Notes: a model not told the origin generated them from the sequence alone. A DNA stretch of 64,000 nt from Magnolia sinica (GCF_029962835.1 NC_080587.1:57069528-57133527), one strand, 5' to 3'. Positions 1-12,840 are shown, numbered from the stretch's first letter. A program made the numbers and translations.

Positions 1-96
1 TTTGGCGAGGCGGTAATCACTGGCACTTTTCGTTTGGCGAGGCGATAATCATTGGCGCTTTTCGTTTGGCGAGGCGATAATCATTGGTACTTTGCA
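1..96. repeat. 32-bp tandem repeat at left edge
   Basis: Three copies of a unit starting TTTGGCGAGGCG begin at 1, 33 and 65. The array probably continues to the left of the window. It lies in the decayed internal region of element E. Confidence 0.85.
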
Positions 97-306
97 ATAA
101 TTCGCTTGAACTTGATATGCTTGAAAGCCTGCATTTATTCATATACAGGGAGAAATATAGAGTTAGCTTTTCTATTATTCATCTGTCTTGCCCCCTTTTG
201 GTTTAGAAGTATCATGCCGATATTCTTCAAAACCAAAATTGCAACCACCTTCTGGACTGATGTACTGTTGTCAAACCCAGTATTTGGTAAGTGTATCGAT
301 GCAGAT

Positions 307-1500
307 TTATTCCCACAACGAATATGCTTTATATTGTAATTTCATATCTTTTCTCACTTGCTTCTTTCCATTCGGACATTTAGGCCATGGCGGCTCAATT
401 TTATCTACTATTAATAGTCGTTTCATCATACGAAGCACGTCATCTTCGTCAAATGCGGATGCTCCCAAAATTCTCCCTTGACTAATGGATTCTTTTAGCG
501 ATTCATCCTTTTGGCGACAGACGGAAGTTGGGCCTTTCAAAATGACATTTCTGACAAAATATTTTGACAATTCAATCACAGATGTTGTATTTATAATTAC
601 CCTTCTATGTCGTTCATCATCTCTTTTTAGAACTATTTCACCTTGTTTTATCATCCTCCGAAATATATTTTTTGGTGTGAAGAAATCTTCTGTATGATTC
701 CTTGGACAACGATGGTAATGACAGTAACTCTTCTCTTTAGTCATCTCAACCTCTTCTGGATATTTTGGTGTAGGTAACCTGATGGTTCCAGCAGCTAGTA
801 ATTGTTCCATCATCGGCAATACATCTTCTTTGTCAAAAGCATATTCTTTATGAGAATCATATGGTCGCGGTCATTTATCTTTTTTATAATCCCTTCGTCG
901 ATTGGGGTCTTCCCTTCTTCTTATTTCCCTTTTATCATGAAAAGTATGTTTCTTCTTCTCTTGATCGATAGCATTCACTACTGCTCTGTTCAGCCCTCAC
1001 TTTTCTGTTCTAGCTTAGAATGCTTGGATCTTTTTAGTCATCAGCTCTAATACATGTGCTTTGATTGCCAAGTCTCAAAATATTTTTATATTAGCACTTG
1101 TGAGCCCAAAGGCAATTCCTGGTTCCATAGAAGTCAAGCACATGTTTACTTGTTCTGTCTCTTCTGACAACTGCCTGCATGAAGCCCCCAAAGTCTTCCA
1201 CCTGTCAATAAACTTTTTGATAGGTTCATTTTCTCTTTGTCTGACAGAGGCCAATTTTGCAATGTTGTCGTCGCGATCTGATGAGAAAAAATTAGATACA
1301 AATGCATCTTGCATTTGCTCCCAAGTTCCTATCGACTCTGGTGTTATGTTAGAATACCATCGAAACACTTTGCCCGTCAAGGAGGAACCGAACAGCCGTA
1401 AACAGTATTGCGAAACAATAGAGAAGTTCCCCATAATGGTGATGAAGTGTGCTAAATGTTCTTCTAAAGACCCATTTCCATTAAACTTCTGAAAATCTGG
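307..1500 (-). pseudogene. Gypsy gag relic of element E
   Basis: Two open stretches read as plant Ty3/gypsy gag. From 1500 down to 1075 lies the retrotransposon gag core, containing KFNGNGSLEEHLAHF, then LTGKVFRWYSN and a helical part with FIDRWKTLG, which match the PF03732 layout. From about 840 to 307 lies the gag C-terminal part with a zinc-knuckle-like segment YCHYHRCPRNHTEDFF. The two parts are not in one open frame, so the gene is broken. The C-terminal part holds an internal duplication: AFDKEDVLPMMEQLL recurs about 120 residues later as AFDEDDVLRMMKRLL. The DNA from 1500 to 2700 should be the gag N-terminus and leader but shows no long open frame. Protease and polymerase would lie left of the window. 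Confidence 0.8.
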
Positions 1501-2711
1501 TTATTTGGAGTTTACTGGAAATAGAATATCTTCTACTTCTCTTAAATACCATGTTTTATACAGGAATCGTCTAGTATGTTCACGTTCTCTTTCTATTTTA
1601 ATAGCCTCTTTAGCCATTCGTCGTACTTCTTCTTAAGTTATGACTCCTGCCAGAGGAGCGGATCTGTGCGATCCCGCCCTTAGTAGTTGAGAGTCTTCAG
1701 GTTGTTATTCATGTCCATTCATGGCGGCCATCATCGGAGGGACTGCAATTTGAGCCACATTGTGTGCTAGAGTATCCAAAGCCTCTTGAAGATTTTTACA
1801 TTCTTCCATCAGCGCTCATTATGACTATGCCATGTCAGCTATACGGTCATCAGTAGTCAGCTATGGACTTTAATTGGTTCCTGTCATGCACACAGTGGCT
1901 TCCGCAATGTCTGAAAAGGCAGTCGTAGGAGTGGTCTATCTGGGTATGACGGGACATATAGAGAGAGGGGTTCCATTCGGACCTTTCGTACTTCCACAAA
2001 ATTCGATCAACTGCGAGATTTCCTTCTGAGGTGTATCTTAAGGTAAAATAGAAATTACATTATTCATCGATGCTTTACCTTTCTCTTTTCTCGTCCATCG
2101 ATTCTTCATAACAAGTAGTGCTGGGAAGTCTTGTGATGTCAGAGAAGGAAGTGATCTCCCTGGATACAGGGCCGGAGGAACGAGTTCAGGATTATTTTTA
2201 GCCATATTTCGTGTTACCGGTCCCTTGATCTTACGTGGAGGTGAACTCGTCCTAGCAATTGTTGCATTTTAGGCCCTTGTTCTTTGGGATGCTACAACAA
2301 TCTAGTTATTATCATTCTCTTATGCTAGTGGCGAAACAGATATGACTCCGGCCATAACTCGGGGCTTGTCATTCTTACTTGCAGTAGATTGGGCTTTATG
2401 ATCTGTAAGCTGATTCATTACATATTCTACCATAAATCCGGTCACTGTGAAGTAGAAATTCATCTTCTTTGTTGGGTTTGCCATTATCGTAACTTGCAGT
2501 TTTATCTTCTAACCTTTGTACAACAATACGAAATTATAATTAGTACTTTAATGATAAAATATTCTATCTTAGAGATGAAGGGGAGGATGTTCTTATTAAG
2601 AGTTGTCATTTTGGCGTCGATAAGACGCAAACTTCAATAAAGTTCTCAAAATTTTCTCTATGTTATTCTCAAATAAAACAATTCCCCAAAGACCAGAGAT
2701 TCTCGGTACGA

Positions 2712-2729
2712 TCCCTAGTGGAGTCGTCA
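2712..2729 (-). other. Primer-binding site of element E
   Basis: On the minus strand the LTR end is followed after three bases by TGACGACTCCACTAGGGA. Similar GACTCC-CTAGGG primer sites occur in plant gypsy elements. I cannot name the tRNA with certainty. Confidence 0.55.
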
Positions 2730-2732
2730 TTT

Positions 2733-3812
2733 TGTTTCGACAAGAAACAAATGCATTTGGTTTGGAGGATTATCTTATTTAATCATAACGAAGAGAAAAT
2801 AGGAGGAGAACATTCATCATATTTATTCATTCTGAGTTCATTTACATCCTTTGATTTCCCTTGATTCAAAGATAGCATATTCAAAATATAAGAATTGAGA
2901 GAGTTTAAATGTCAAATCTTGATATCAAATCTATCAGCGTTTCAGCTTGTGATTTGATCATCTCATTGAGAGGAATGCTGTTCGGATCTGAGCATTTGAT
3001 CTCTCTTTCATGAGTTCATGTTCCTGTACAAAAGGAAGATTGAAGATCGCATTTCATCCAACCATTTTGGCAGCATTCCGACTCTTGAGTATTCACTCCC
3101 GTGCAACAGCATGGTGTTGCGCAGCCCTTCACAGAGCCTTCTCTCTCTTCTTCCTCCCTTCCCCTCTTGATACCTTCAAACTTCTCTTCTTCTCTGGAGC
3201 TCTGATCTTCTTTCAAACTTCTCTTCTTCTCTGGAGCTCTGATCTTCTTCAGAATATTTAATACCTCCTAATGTGAGGGGGAGTGGGGTATTTATAAGCC
3301 TCCACACGTGTGAACCCTCAATCTTTGTGTTGTGAGCCCACTTCTCATCAGATCTAAACTGTCTGAATCATCTTGACCGCACCAACATCATGCAGGAGCG
3401 TGCAACCTATAAGGGCGTTTGTGGGGACCAGCACAATCAATACACTTTGCGCAGGTCAGCATAACACTATGGAATGAAGGGTTTTGTGTGAACCTGGCAA
3501 TCAATGAGCTTTGCACAAGTCGGCACAACACCATGGATCCCTTCTCTTTCTTCTACATTTTCTTCATCCTTTCTTCCATAGTTTCTTTTCTCTTCTATTC
3601 TTTTCTTCTTTGTTCTTTGTCTCTAATATCTTCTCTTCTCTCAAAATCCCTTCTTTATCATTTATAGTTTTCATCAACGTATGATGGAAGCTTCGTTCAT
3701 TTTTTATGCACCAACAAATACAAACATGTATAAAATATACCCATTAAGAGTTATCATGTTCATAAAACTAAGATATAAATAGGGAAAAATATGTAATATT
3801 TGACATTCAACA
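2733..3812 (-). repeat. LTR of element E (5' LTR, minus strand)
   Basis: Read on the minus strand it begins TGTTGAATGTCAAATATT at 3812 and ends CTTGTCGAAACA at 2733, just before the primer site and gag. Its first 100 bases or so resemble the start of the B' solo LTR (25607 downward), so the two belong to related lineages. A TATA box, TATAAATA, lies at 3289-3296. Two copies of a ~47-bp unit (3427-3473 and 3492-3537) lie upstream of that TATA. The plus strand at 3540-3660 is rich in CTT and TTC. The insertion point in the older element L1 is at 3812/3813; the matching duplication lies outside the window. Confidence 0.75.
3289..3296 (-). promoter_or_regulatory. TATA box of element E LTR
   Basis: TATAAATA on the minus strand, about 520 bases inside the LTR and upstream of gag. 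Assigned by motif and position only. Confidence 0.5.
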
Positions 3813-4034
3813 TAAATCGTCTAATGTTGCGTCTTTAAGGCGGTAAAATAGCATTGACATGCTTCTTGCTAATCTCCTCTCACCATCCCCACACCTTGTC
3901 GGTCAAAAATTTCATTGCAAGGTGGTATGTGGATAACACAACACGTAAGGTGTTAAGGAACAGTCGACCGAGGATAGTGTTATAAATAGAGGGAAAATCG
4001 ACCGCAAGGAAGTCGACCACTATTGTTTTCTACT
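3813..4034 (-). pseudogene. Gypsy protease-RT linker fragment of element L1
   Basis: The minus-strand translation from 4034 gives VDFLAVDFPSIYNTILGR, then RVVLSTYHLAMKF, a pattern well known between the protease and reverse transcriptase of Tat-type gypsy polyproteins. It runs to a stop at about 3880 and on to 3813. It continues the protease fragment at 17324-18022; element A was inserted between the two. It was later cut again by element E at 3812. Confidence 0.8.
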
Positions 4035-5073
4035 TGTAACGTCCCAGATTTTCGTTATTTCGAATTTTTAAAAACCCTTGAAAATTTTCATATGACCAGC
4101 CTACGTTGTCGTTTATTGACCCTTGACGCTCGAAGTGAGCCTAGACACGAGTGGTACTTGTAAAGAACTGAACAAATCCTACGAATCAACTGTAGGAAGC
4201 CAACGAATCTGCCTGATCACTTAAACATCGAGCTCATCCTCAGGATTTGTTCACGTAGGGTTCAAATCTAGCTAACCTATCATTGACTAATTGAGATGAC
4301 CATAACTAAATAAAGACCTGCTAAAAGCTGTGACAACAAAGGGTCAAATCTCAATTAACAAACCAAATCAATCCATTTACTCCTTTAGCCTAAGAACCAA
4401 TGGCTTAGACTGACTTTAACTGAATAGACATTTTTGTTAATTGCAAATAGGCCACACTACAAACTTAGCTAATCCAAACCCTAATCATTGTATTTAAGAA
4501 ATCTAGATACCCAATTCATTCCAAAAATACCATGATTATCTAAACAAGCTCTAGACCACTCGTTAGTAGGCCATTAAACCCGAGACTATAGAAAACATTT
4601 GTCTTAGTGGGCTTGATGTCCATCACGAGACATCGAGCCGATGTCACATCTCAAATTGCTCAACTTGGGCAAACAAGCCAAGTGCATGAGATGTGTGAAT
4701 GCCTTAAGTGAAAATCTAGAACTTAAGTGAAACTAGTCACTTTATTCTTTTATGAAGTTGTGACTTTTGGACCGTCAATTCATGGCCAAAGTCGAAGTAC
4801 TGACTAACGATATTTCCCCACACATATTCGTATAATCGTGGCCCCGATCGACCATTGGTGACCGTTGAACAAACTTCTAATCATACCCATTTATTGATGC
4901 GTAAAATGGCAGGTTGATTGTGTCTGTGTGTAGATCGTCTCTAGGGCCAACTATCCAACGGTGGGTGTCGACTCCTATGCCCCTTATTAGCCCTCAAATG
5001 GTAGAAAAACACTCCCCTAACGCTATTATAGTAAAAACCTAGCCCTTAGGGCCATTTACACCAAACCTGGCAC

Positions 5074-5082
5074 AATATAAGG
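5074..5082 (+). promoter_or_regulatory. TATA-like box in 5' LTR of A
   Basis: AATATAAGG sits in a conserved block just before the GA-rich leader. The 3' LTR has TATATAAG at 12150-12157 and the related solo LTR has a minus-strand TTATAAAAGG at 51444-51453, so the position is kept in three copies. Confidence 0.6.
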
Positions 5083-5128
5083 GCTTCATTTGGGCACCCC
5101 ATCATTCTATACGAATTTTTCCTAAGAA

Positions 5129-5180
5129 TGAAAGAAAGGAGAGAAAGAGAGAAGAGAGAGAGAGAGAAGAAAGGAGAAGA

Positions 5181-5211
<31 letters not shown>
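5129..5211 (+). repeat. GA-rich microsatellite in A 5' LTR
   Basis: A purine tract of AGAGA and GGAGA that ends in a pure (GA)n run at about 5185-5211. The 3' LTR copy is at 12195-12286. Confidence 0.85.
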
Positions 5212-5215
<4 letters not shown>

Positions 5216-7477
5216 GGGTGTGAGTGTTGGTGCACCTCCACCATCTCGTCTCCTCTTTAGCCATCTCATCATAGACGGAGTCATCGTCAGAGCTTTTCCG
5301 ACAATGGTTGGAGGTAAGTGTTGAATTTCACTTATAATTTAGGATTTCAATAGTTGTTTATCCCTAATCTCACAAGCTTGTATGCTTGTTTAGGCATTTC
5401 GACGATCTTTCCCTTACATCATAACCCTACGAGCACTGTGAATAAGGCGTATCGTCACAAGGTGCGGACCATTATACCTAAGTTTCTATTTATCGACCCT
5501 TCAGGGTCTCAGTTAATGATGTCTTATGTTGATTGGGTTGTAATAGCTAGCATGTTCATATTTCATGTTTGTTTGTATTATGTGTCATTAATTGCTTATG
5601 GATGCTTACATGTTTAATAAAATGCCTATGTGATTAAAAGTGTTATTCTAATTATGCTCACATATTTGATTGAATGTGTTGATTTATTAATGTTCACATG
5701 TTTGATTAAATGCTCTAGTGAATGTATTACTCTATTGAGGCTCACATGTTTAACAAAATGCTTGAGTGATTATGTCATTAAATCTATATTATGACAACAT
5801 GATGAATTGATAAGTCCTTAGTGTTATTTAGGATTGCTTATGATGTGGGGTCAGTTGGCTAACCGCCTGAACTAAAAGGGTGGCCCGAGTTAGGGTGGCC
5901 ACCCTAGGCTTGTTTGATCGACCCGAGTTGAACATGAATGACCGACAGTAGCTGGACTACACGGGTTGCCTACACCCAATGCCGGTTGCGTTAGGGTTCT
6001 CATAGGTCAATCAAATCAGTCCACTAGTCGTATGATCAAGTATGTTCACAATGTATGACATGACCAAATCGAATCTAGGATACCTCATCCCCAATGGATG
6101 AGTCCATTCATAACCATTAGTGTTTCATGATCCCACTAAGACTCATAAGCCAGGCGTGGTGGTATGAGACACCGTGTCCAAGATATCGGCTTACGCTGAG
6201 GTGACGAGCCTCCCCGTAGTGACCAGTGAGCATTGATGGAGGTGATAAATCATTGTTCGAATGGCCCTTATCAAATTACCCGGTTGATGGTTGCATACCA
6301 GAGTACCGTTCGAACGACCTAGGCGTGAATGGAATTGAGTGACGAGCCCTTTCCTTGTGGTGATTTAGTTTTATGTGATAAGCCCACACCTCTGTAACAC
6401 CCCAGCCACTATTCATCCGGGCTGTGGTATGAGCATGGGTTAGGGTGAGCCGTTTGATTCGAACCCCTTTCGAAAATAGTGCTCCAGTCGGTCAAGGCAG
6501 CGTGCTTGCTAGCAGTACCAAGTGATCATACTTAGTTTGGGTGACAACCCATACCGGGTTGATCCTCGTACATTTAGGTATCATGCCGTACATTTGAAAT
6601 TGTCAATTTATGAGATAACAGGTAACACCAAAATTTGGATCAAGGGACACTAGTGAGGAGTTGCTACGTGCGGCAACAAGCCACGTGATCCGAATAAAGA
6701 CTCGTGATATAATGTCGATATCCTAGCGTCGTCAATATGTTGGATGAATGGAACTTAATAATTACTTGGCTAACATACGTATCAATCGCATTGCATTAGA
6801 TAGGATGTGGCGACCTGACATTGGTGTCGCGTGATAAGAGAGTGTTGACATTTGCGAAATAGGCGTTGAAGTCACATGTGAGGGATTGTTGTTTGGAAAG
6901 GGCAAGCATCATGTCATATCTTCATATGCACATTTAACAAGAATATTTAAGAATTATTTGATTTCTTGTTTATCATTAACTACGTTGATTGTGTCGATAG
7001 CATATGTAACTTATAATTAATGGAACCACTGAGTTAGGTACTCACTCCCACCTAGGATGGTGTTTTAAAACACTAATCAGGTATATCATTGATGTAGGTA
7101 CTAATGAGACCTCAGACAAGTAGGCTTATATCTGGTTATGTTAACGCCATTATATTTTGGAGAATCGGGAGTAAACTGAAAGATTTACATTTAACCGTCT
7201 TGGGTATGTATATTGTGGATTATGGTTTATATAATCCCCATTTTGGGCGATCACCAGTATTGGATTTATATTTTTTGACCATTAGCCCTATATTTATGGA
7301 TTTTGTTATCTCCGCCTCGTTTTGGTTTTAACAAGTTGAATTGCGCAACTCTGATTATCTGTGTGAAATGAATTTGAATCTAAATGAGGACACATGTACA
7401 TTTTCATTTGGTTAACACCTGAGAACTCGGGACCGGAGTCTATGTACTTGGGTGCCAATTTTCAGGGCGTTACAAGT

Positions 7478-7489
7478 TGGTATCAAAGC
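7478..7489 (+). other. Primer-binding site of element A
   Basis: TGGTATCAAAGC starts three bases after the 5' LTR. Plant initiator-Met tRNA primes at TGGTATCAGAGC, so there is one mismatch. Confidence 0.8.
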
Positions 7490-8055
7490 GGAGTATTGAG
7501 ATAACCAGGACCTTGGGAATGCGGACTGTACAAACCACAATAACTAGGGTTGAGACACTTATGATTAGAAGTCGGTCTTGTAAGGGATCTTCCTGATTTT
7601 AGGAGTATCCGTTAGTGTAGAAAATCTAATAAATTAGAGAAAATGAACCCTAGGACCAAACTCCCCGGTTTGCTATGGTTTGAAACTTGAAACTTAGAAA
7701 TTGGAGTCTAGGGTTTAATTTCCTATTGTGTTGATGATTTTGTATTTGAACTTAGAAATGATGAACTATAAGATCAAATTCCCAATTTTGTGATGCTTTC
7801 AAACTTTAACTTATAAATCAAAAACTTATGATCGCCCTGGTTAATTTTGTCCCATACGAAGTGTTTATGTATGCACGATTCCGACTTTGAATGAATGAAT
7901 ATGGTAAATCCTTATAGGGAGTAAGATTTAACTTAAGGGATTCACAGACTCCGCGAGATGAGTGATCCATGCTCGGTAGAAACTCGACTAACAAGTACAA
8001 AGTTGAAGTTTTATAGAATATGCACAATGGAGCTTTGTTCCTCGAAGTAATAATT

Positions 8056-8655
8056 AAGGGTCATTTGGCACCATGGATTTGGGGAGATTTAAGGGAATTT
8101 CAAATCCCCTGGTTGTTTGGCACCATAAAGTAACTGAGAATTTCAATCTCCTCAAAGAAAGGGTTTGAAATCCTCGATAAGAGCTTGGATTACATCTAAA
8201 ATGCTTCCAAGAGCTGCATGTGTAATATGTGTGTCACTAGACTATTAAACCATTGGGTACATGGCCCACTAATGATATCCTAAAATAGTTAGATTATTGG
8301 TTGCATCACTATAATTACCTTAATATAATCATTAGTGTACAAACATTGTCCATGTAAATCAATGGTTAAAAATCATTTGTTAGTCATTCGGACATGATCT
8401 TATGCTTGTGGCCCATCCGATACTTGGAATTTCATCATTTTCGAGAAAAGTATATATTTCAATGGGCTTATTACAACTATTATGTCAAACATTACATACG
8501 TTCACTAATTAAAGATATTAAGGTTGATTTGGTAATTAAATTCAAACCCTTGTAGATATAGCACGTATAGCTACTTTTGGATTAAAGTTAATTCCAAATA
8601 TATGGTGTCAAACACAATAGGAGGTTTTCAAATCCATGGGGTTCCAAGTCCAGAG
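8056..8655. mobile_element. Possible MITE inside element A
   Basis: The left end reads TTTGGCACCATGGATTTGGG. The right end, reverse-complemented, reads CTTGGAACCCCATGGATTTG, and both arms then share a GTTTGRCACCAT stretch. The ends are imperfect and no target duplication was fixed, so class and limits are uncertain. Confidence 0.4.
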
Positions 8656-9190
8656 GACGGCATTGTGACGTAGGGATGGGCGTGATGACATCAATCATCG
8701 TCTTCCTCAAGGAGATAACTACTCTGAATCCAAGGAGCTTCTCTGGGCTCCTCATAAAGATACCTCGAATCCACGAGAGAAAATAATAAAATAGAAATAA
8801 ATTCTAAAAAAATTGATAGTGATATCAAACCTCGTTAGAAGTTTCAAAATCAAACTCCAACTCAAACTCCCTAAAATTCGTAACTTAATATAAGTAGTAA
8901 ATTTTCTATTTGTTGTAAGTGTTCTATCTAGCTTAATCATTTTATTCTTCTAATTATTCTAAGAACTTTTCATGTTGGACACAACTCCCACAGCTCAAAG
9001 GATGAAGAGTTATAATCAAACTAAAACTTACTATAAATAGTAAAAACAGAAATAAATTGGATTTTTGAGCATCTAACTGATGGAATCTTGGAAAATAACC
9101 AAGTTGATTGCCTAAAGAAGCTTCTCCTACCCCAAAATCATCTATGGTACATCAAGTAACTCATTCTGATTTGGGAGATATGCTTGTTGA

Positions 9191-9197
9191 ATGAATA

Positions 9198-9233
<36 letters not shown>

Positions 9234-9313
9234 AAATAATTCATACATGCTTATATATACATATATAGATATATATGTAGTAGAGAAAAATATAGTAAAA
9301 AAAAAAAAAAAAA
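9191..9313. repeat. AAAG microsatellite and A-run
   Basis: About nine AAAG units end near 9236. An AT-rich spacer and an uninterrupted A-run at about 9298-9313 follow. Confidence 0.85.
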
Positions 9314-11094
9314 CTAGCGGCACCACCACCGAAGCGGCGTCATCCCGTCGGAATTCGCCAGGCGATGGTGGCGCCACCGTGGGAGTGGCAAGGATGGGTG
9401 ATACCACTGCTGGAATTTTTCAGAAATTTTCAGATTTTTTGTTAACTTCAAAAATTCATATCTCCTTCAATATAACTCCGATTGAGGTGATTCAAAAGGA
9501 AGATTGAAGCTTAATAAGTCTAGTTTTATATAAAAATAAATTAAAATTAAAATATTGTTAATTTCAAGATACGTTGACTACTGTCCAAAAATCATTGGTT
9601 TAAGACAGCTGTTACTCCTAGAATTTTAATATATATTTTTTTACAAATCCAAATGAAGTGAAATTTTGTGAAATGAGTTTAAACTTAATGATAAACTATC
9701 ATAAAAATTTTAAAAATAATTTAGCAACTAAATTATAAGAAACATTACAAGAAATAGAGATGTTTTTAAATCATATAGAAAATCATTAGTTTTAGAGAAC
9801 TTCTACTTCCAGAATTTTTATAATTTTTTAGAGATTAAAATGAAATGAAATTTTGTGAGATAAAAATTAACTTGATTATGAGTTACCAAAAAATTTATAA
9901 AAATAATTTAGTAAATAAGAGTGATAAATACGTTATGAACAAAAGACGTATAAGTACGAGTTGCCGAAAGACCGGAAGTATCTTTTTCATCTTGGAGTCT
10001 TAGTATTTTGCGTCTTTTTAAGAATTTCTTATAATAATGCCAGCAACCATTTTGTATGATTTGATTATATTTCTTCCTTTTCTTTTCTCTTTGTATATAT
10101 ATTTTTCTTTCAAGTAGTTCCAGTATAGTTGAATTAAGCCTTTTTAGTTAGGTTGAGTTCCATTGTTTAAGACTCTGTAAGTTCGTATTTGAGGCGGGCT
10201 TAACTAGAATAATTTCGATTCCTATTCCTTTGTGGACTTAAGGTTTATACCACATTGAGGAGACAATATTTTTCCTCTTTCAGTTTCCATCCCCTTCGTA
10301 GTGTCATCAGTCCTCCAAACCTTCGAAATACCTTAGAACTTTCGATTCTTCCTTTCCTGTTGAAATTAATGAAACCAAAGCGTAATCTGCTTATAACTCA
10401 CTGACCATGGAACAAAATATTAATGTCAAGAGAAAACCTTAGTTTCCTAGAAACCTTTCTAGGATAGTCGTTTGATCATATGTACCGTGGGAGACTCATC
10501 ACCCACTAAATTGAACATAAATTAAAAAAGAACCCTCCTTCAAAAGACCCGATAGACAATCTTATAAATGTGAAACTTGAACTTCTTAATAAATTTTGAT
10601 ATCTTCCAAATGTTAAGAATAATCGGACTACGGAATTACGAAACCATACACATGCGTAACATTCGCGACTTGACCCAATTCTCAATTCTGGCTGACTACC
10701 AATGGACTCACTGCTTTGACTTAGTAGAAAACTAGGATCTACCAAGACTAGAAAGGGATGCAACGAGCTTTCTACCCTGGTTAGGTAGAGGATCAACATA
10801 TCAGATTTAAGCCCACTGCAACCGTCTCTCCATGTTGTCCGGACACTGAAATCAGAATTTTTTAACTCTAAATAGAGGAGAATTGTCATCACAAATCCAA
10901 ATCATTTGGAAAATTGTAGTAAACCGTCAGGGTGAAAAAGTTTTAAAGGGGGTATACTATAATAAGCCAGGCTTGAATACTTTATATATGTACTAACATG
11001 TATATGAACATGAAATCAATGGAAACTTAAGCGTACAAAATTAGAAAATCTTTATTTATTGACATTAGGCAATTTCGGGGACAAAATTATTTTT

Positions 11095-11107
11095 AAGAGG
11101 GATAGAT
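11095..11107 (+). other. Polypurine tract of element A
   Basis: AAGAGGGATAGAT lies directly before the 3' LTR start TGTAACGTCCC, the expected place for plus-strand priming. Confidence 0.7.
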
Positions 11108-12255
11108 TGTAACGTCCCAGATTTTCATTATTTTGAATTTTCAAAAACCCTTGAAAACTTTTGATATGACCAGCCTACGTTGTTGCTTATTGACCCTTGA
11201 CGCTCGAAGTGAGCCTATACGCGGGTGTTACTGGTAAAGAACTGTACAAATCCTATTAATCAACCGTAGGAAGCCAACGAATCCGCCCGATCACTTAAAC
11301 ATCAAGCTTATCTTCGGAATTTGTTCACGTAAGGTCCAAATATAGCCAACCAATCACTAACTAATTGAGATGACCATAACTAAATAAAGACCTGCTAAAA
11401 GCTGTGACAACTTAGGGTCAGATCTTAATTAACAAACCAAATCATTACAGTTACTCCTTTAGCCTAAGAACCAACGGCTTAGACTAACTTTAACTAAATC
11501 AAAATTTTTGCTAATTACGAATAAGCTACAATACAAACTTAGTTAATCCAAACATTAATCATTGCGCATAAGAAATCTAGATACCCAATTCATTCCAAAA
11601 ATGTCTTGATTATCGAAATAAGCTCTAAACCACTCGTTAGTGGGCCATTAAACCCGAGACTATAGAAAGACATTCGTCTTAGTGGGCTTGACGTCCATCG
11701 TGAGACATTGAGCCGATGTCATATCTCGAATTGCTCAACTTGAACCCGCAAGCCAAGTGCATGAGATGTGTGAATGCCTTAACTGAAAATCTGGAACGTA
11801 AGTAAAACTAGTTACTTTATTCTTTCATGAAGTTGTGACTTTTGGACCGTCAATTCATGGCCAAAGTCGGAGTACCGACTAATGATATTTCCCCACACAT
11901 ATTCATATAGTTGTGGCCCCGATAGACCATTGGTGACCATCGAACAGGCTTCTGATCATACTCGTCGATCAACACGTCCAAATGGCAGGTCGTGTGTGTT
12001 TGTGCACAGATCGTTACTAGGGCCAACTATCCAACAATGGGTGTCGACTCCTACGCCCTGTAGTAGCCCCCAGAGGGTAGAAAAACACTCCCCTAAGGCT
12101 AGTATAGTAAAAACTCAGCCCTTAGGGCCATTTACACCAAATATAGCAGTATATAAGGGCTTCCTTTGGGCACCCCATCATTCCATAGGAATTTTTTCCA
12201 AGAATGAAAGAAAGAATGAGAGAAAGAGAGAAGAGAAAGAGAAGAAAGGAGAAGG

Positions 12256-12291
<36 letters not shown>

Positions 12292-12747
12292 GGTGTGAGT
12301 GTTGGTGCAACTCCACCCTCTCGTCTCCTCTTTAGCTGCCTCGTCGTACCTGGAGTCATAGTCAGAGATTTCTCGATAATGGTTGGAGGTAAGTGTTGAA
12401 TCCTGCTTATAATTTAGGATTTCAATAGCCGTTTATCCCTAATCTCACAAGCTTTTATGCTTGTTTAGGCATTTCGACGATCTTTCCCTAACACCATAAC
12501 CTATGAGCACCATGAGTCGGGCGGATCATTATAAGGGGCAGACCATTATGCCTAGGTTTTCATTTATCAATCCTTGAGGGTCTTAGTTAATGATGTCTTA
12601 TGTTGATTGGGCTGTAATAACTAGTATGTTCATATTCCATGTTTGTTTGTATTATGTGTCATTGGTTACTTATGGATGTCTACATGTTTAATAAAATGCC
12701 TATGTGATTAAAAGTGTTATTCTAATTATACTCACATATTTGATTGA

Positions 12748-12840
12748 ATGTGAACATAATCAACATAATGCTATTGAGGCATTTTATTAAACATGTGAAC
12801 AGCCCAATCAACATAATCACTCAAGCATTCTTTTCGATGT
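12748..12840. other. Inverted templated insertion scar in A 3' LTR
   Basis: Absent from the 5' LTR. Parts are reverse complements of nearby LTR DNA: GGCATTTTATTAAACATGTG at about 12778-12797 is the inverse of sequence at about 12684-12702. Confidence 0.6.

Larger units (their letters stand above)
4035..7474 (+). repeat. 5' LTR of element A
   Basis: It begins TGTAACGTCCCAG and ends GGGCGTTACA. A TATA-like AATATAAGG lies at 5074-5082, followed by a GA-rich tract (5129-5211). The segment at about 6462-6710 is missing from the 3' copy. Its 3440 bp are long for a plant LTR but fit Del/Tekay-type elements. Confidence 0.88.
7490..11094 (+). other. Non-coding internal region of element A
   Basis: No conserved protein is visible in any frame across 3.6 kb; open frames are short and AT-rich. 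It holds an AAAG microsatellite near 9199-9236, an A-run at 9298-9313, and a probable MITE at about 8056-8655. The layout fits a large retrotransposon derivative that depends on another element for its enzymes. Confidence 0.6.

Noticed and set aside
3714..3812. Separate B' fragment between E and L1
   Set aside because: The stretch starts with TGTTGA on the minus strand and runs into the E LTR without a break, so it is simply the start of that LTR.
11882..12298. 138-codon plus frame
   Set aside because: Lies in the promoter and leader part of the A 3' LTR and ends in a GA tract; the 5' LTR lacks the same frame.
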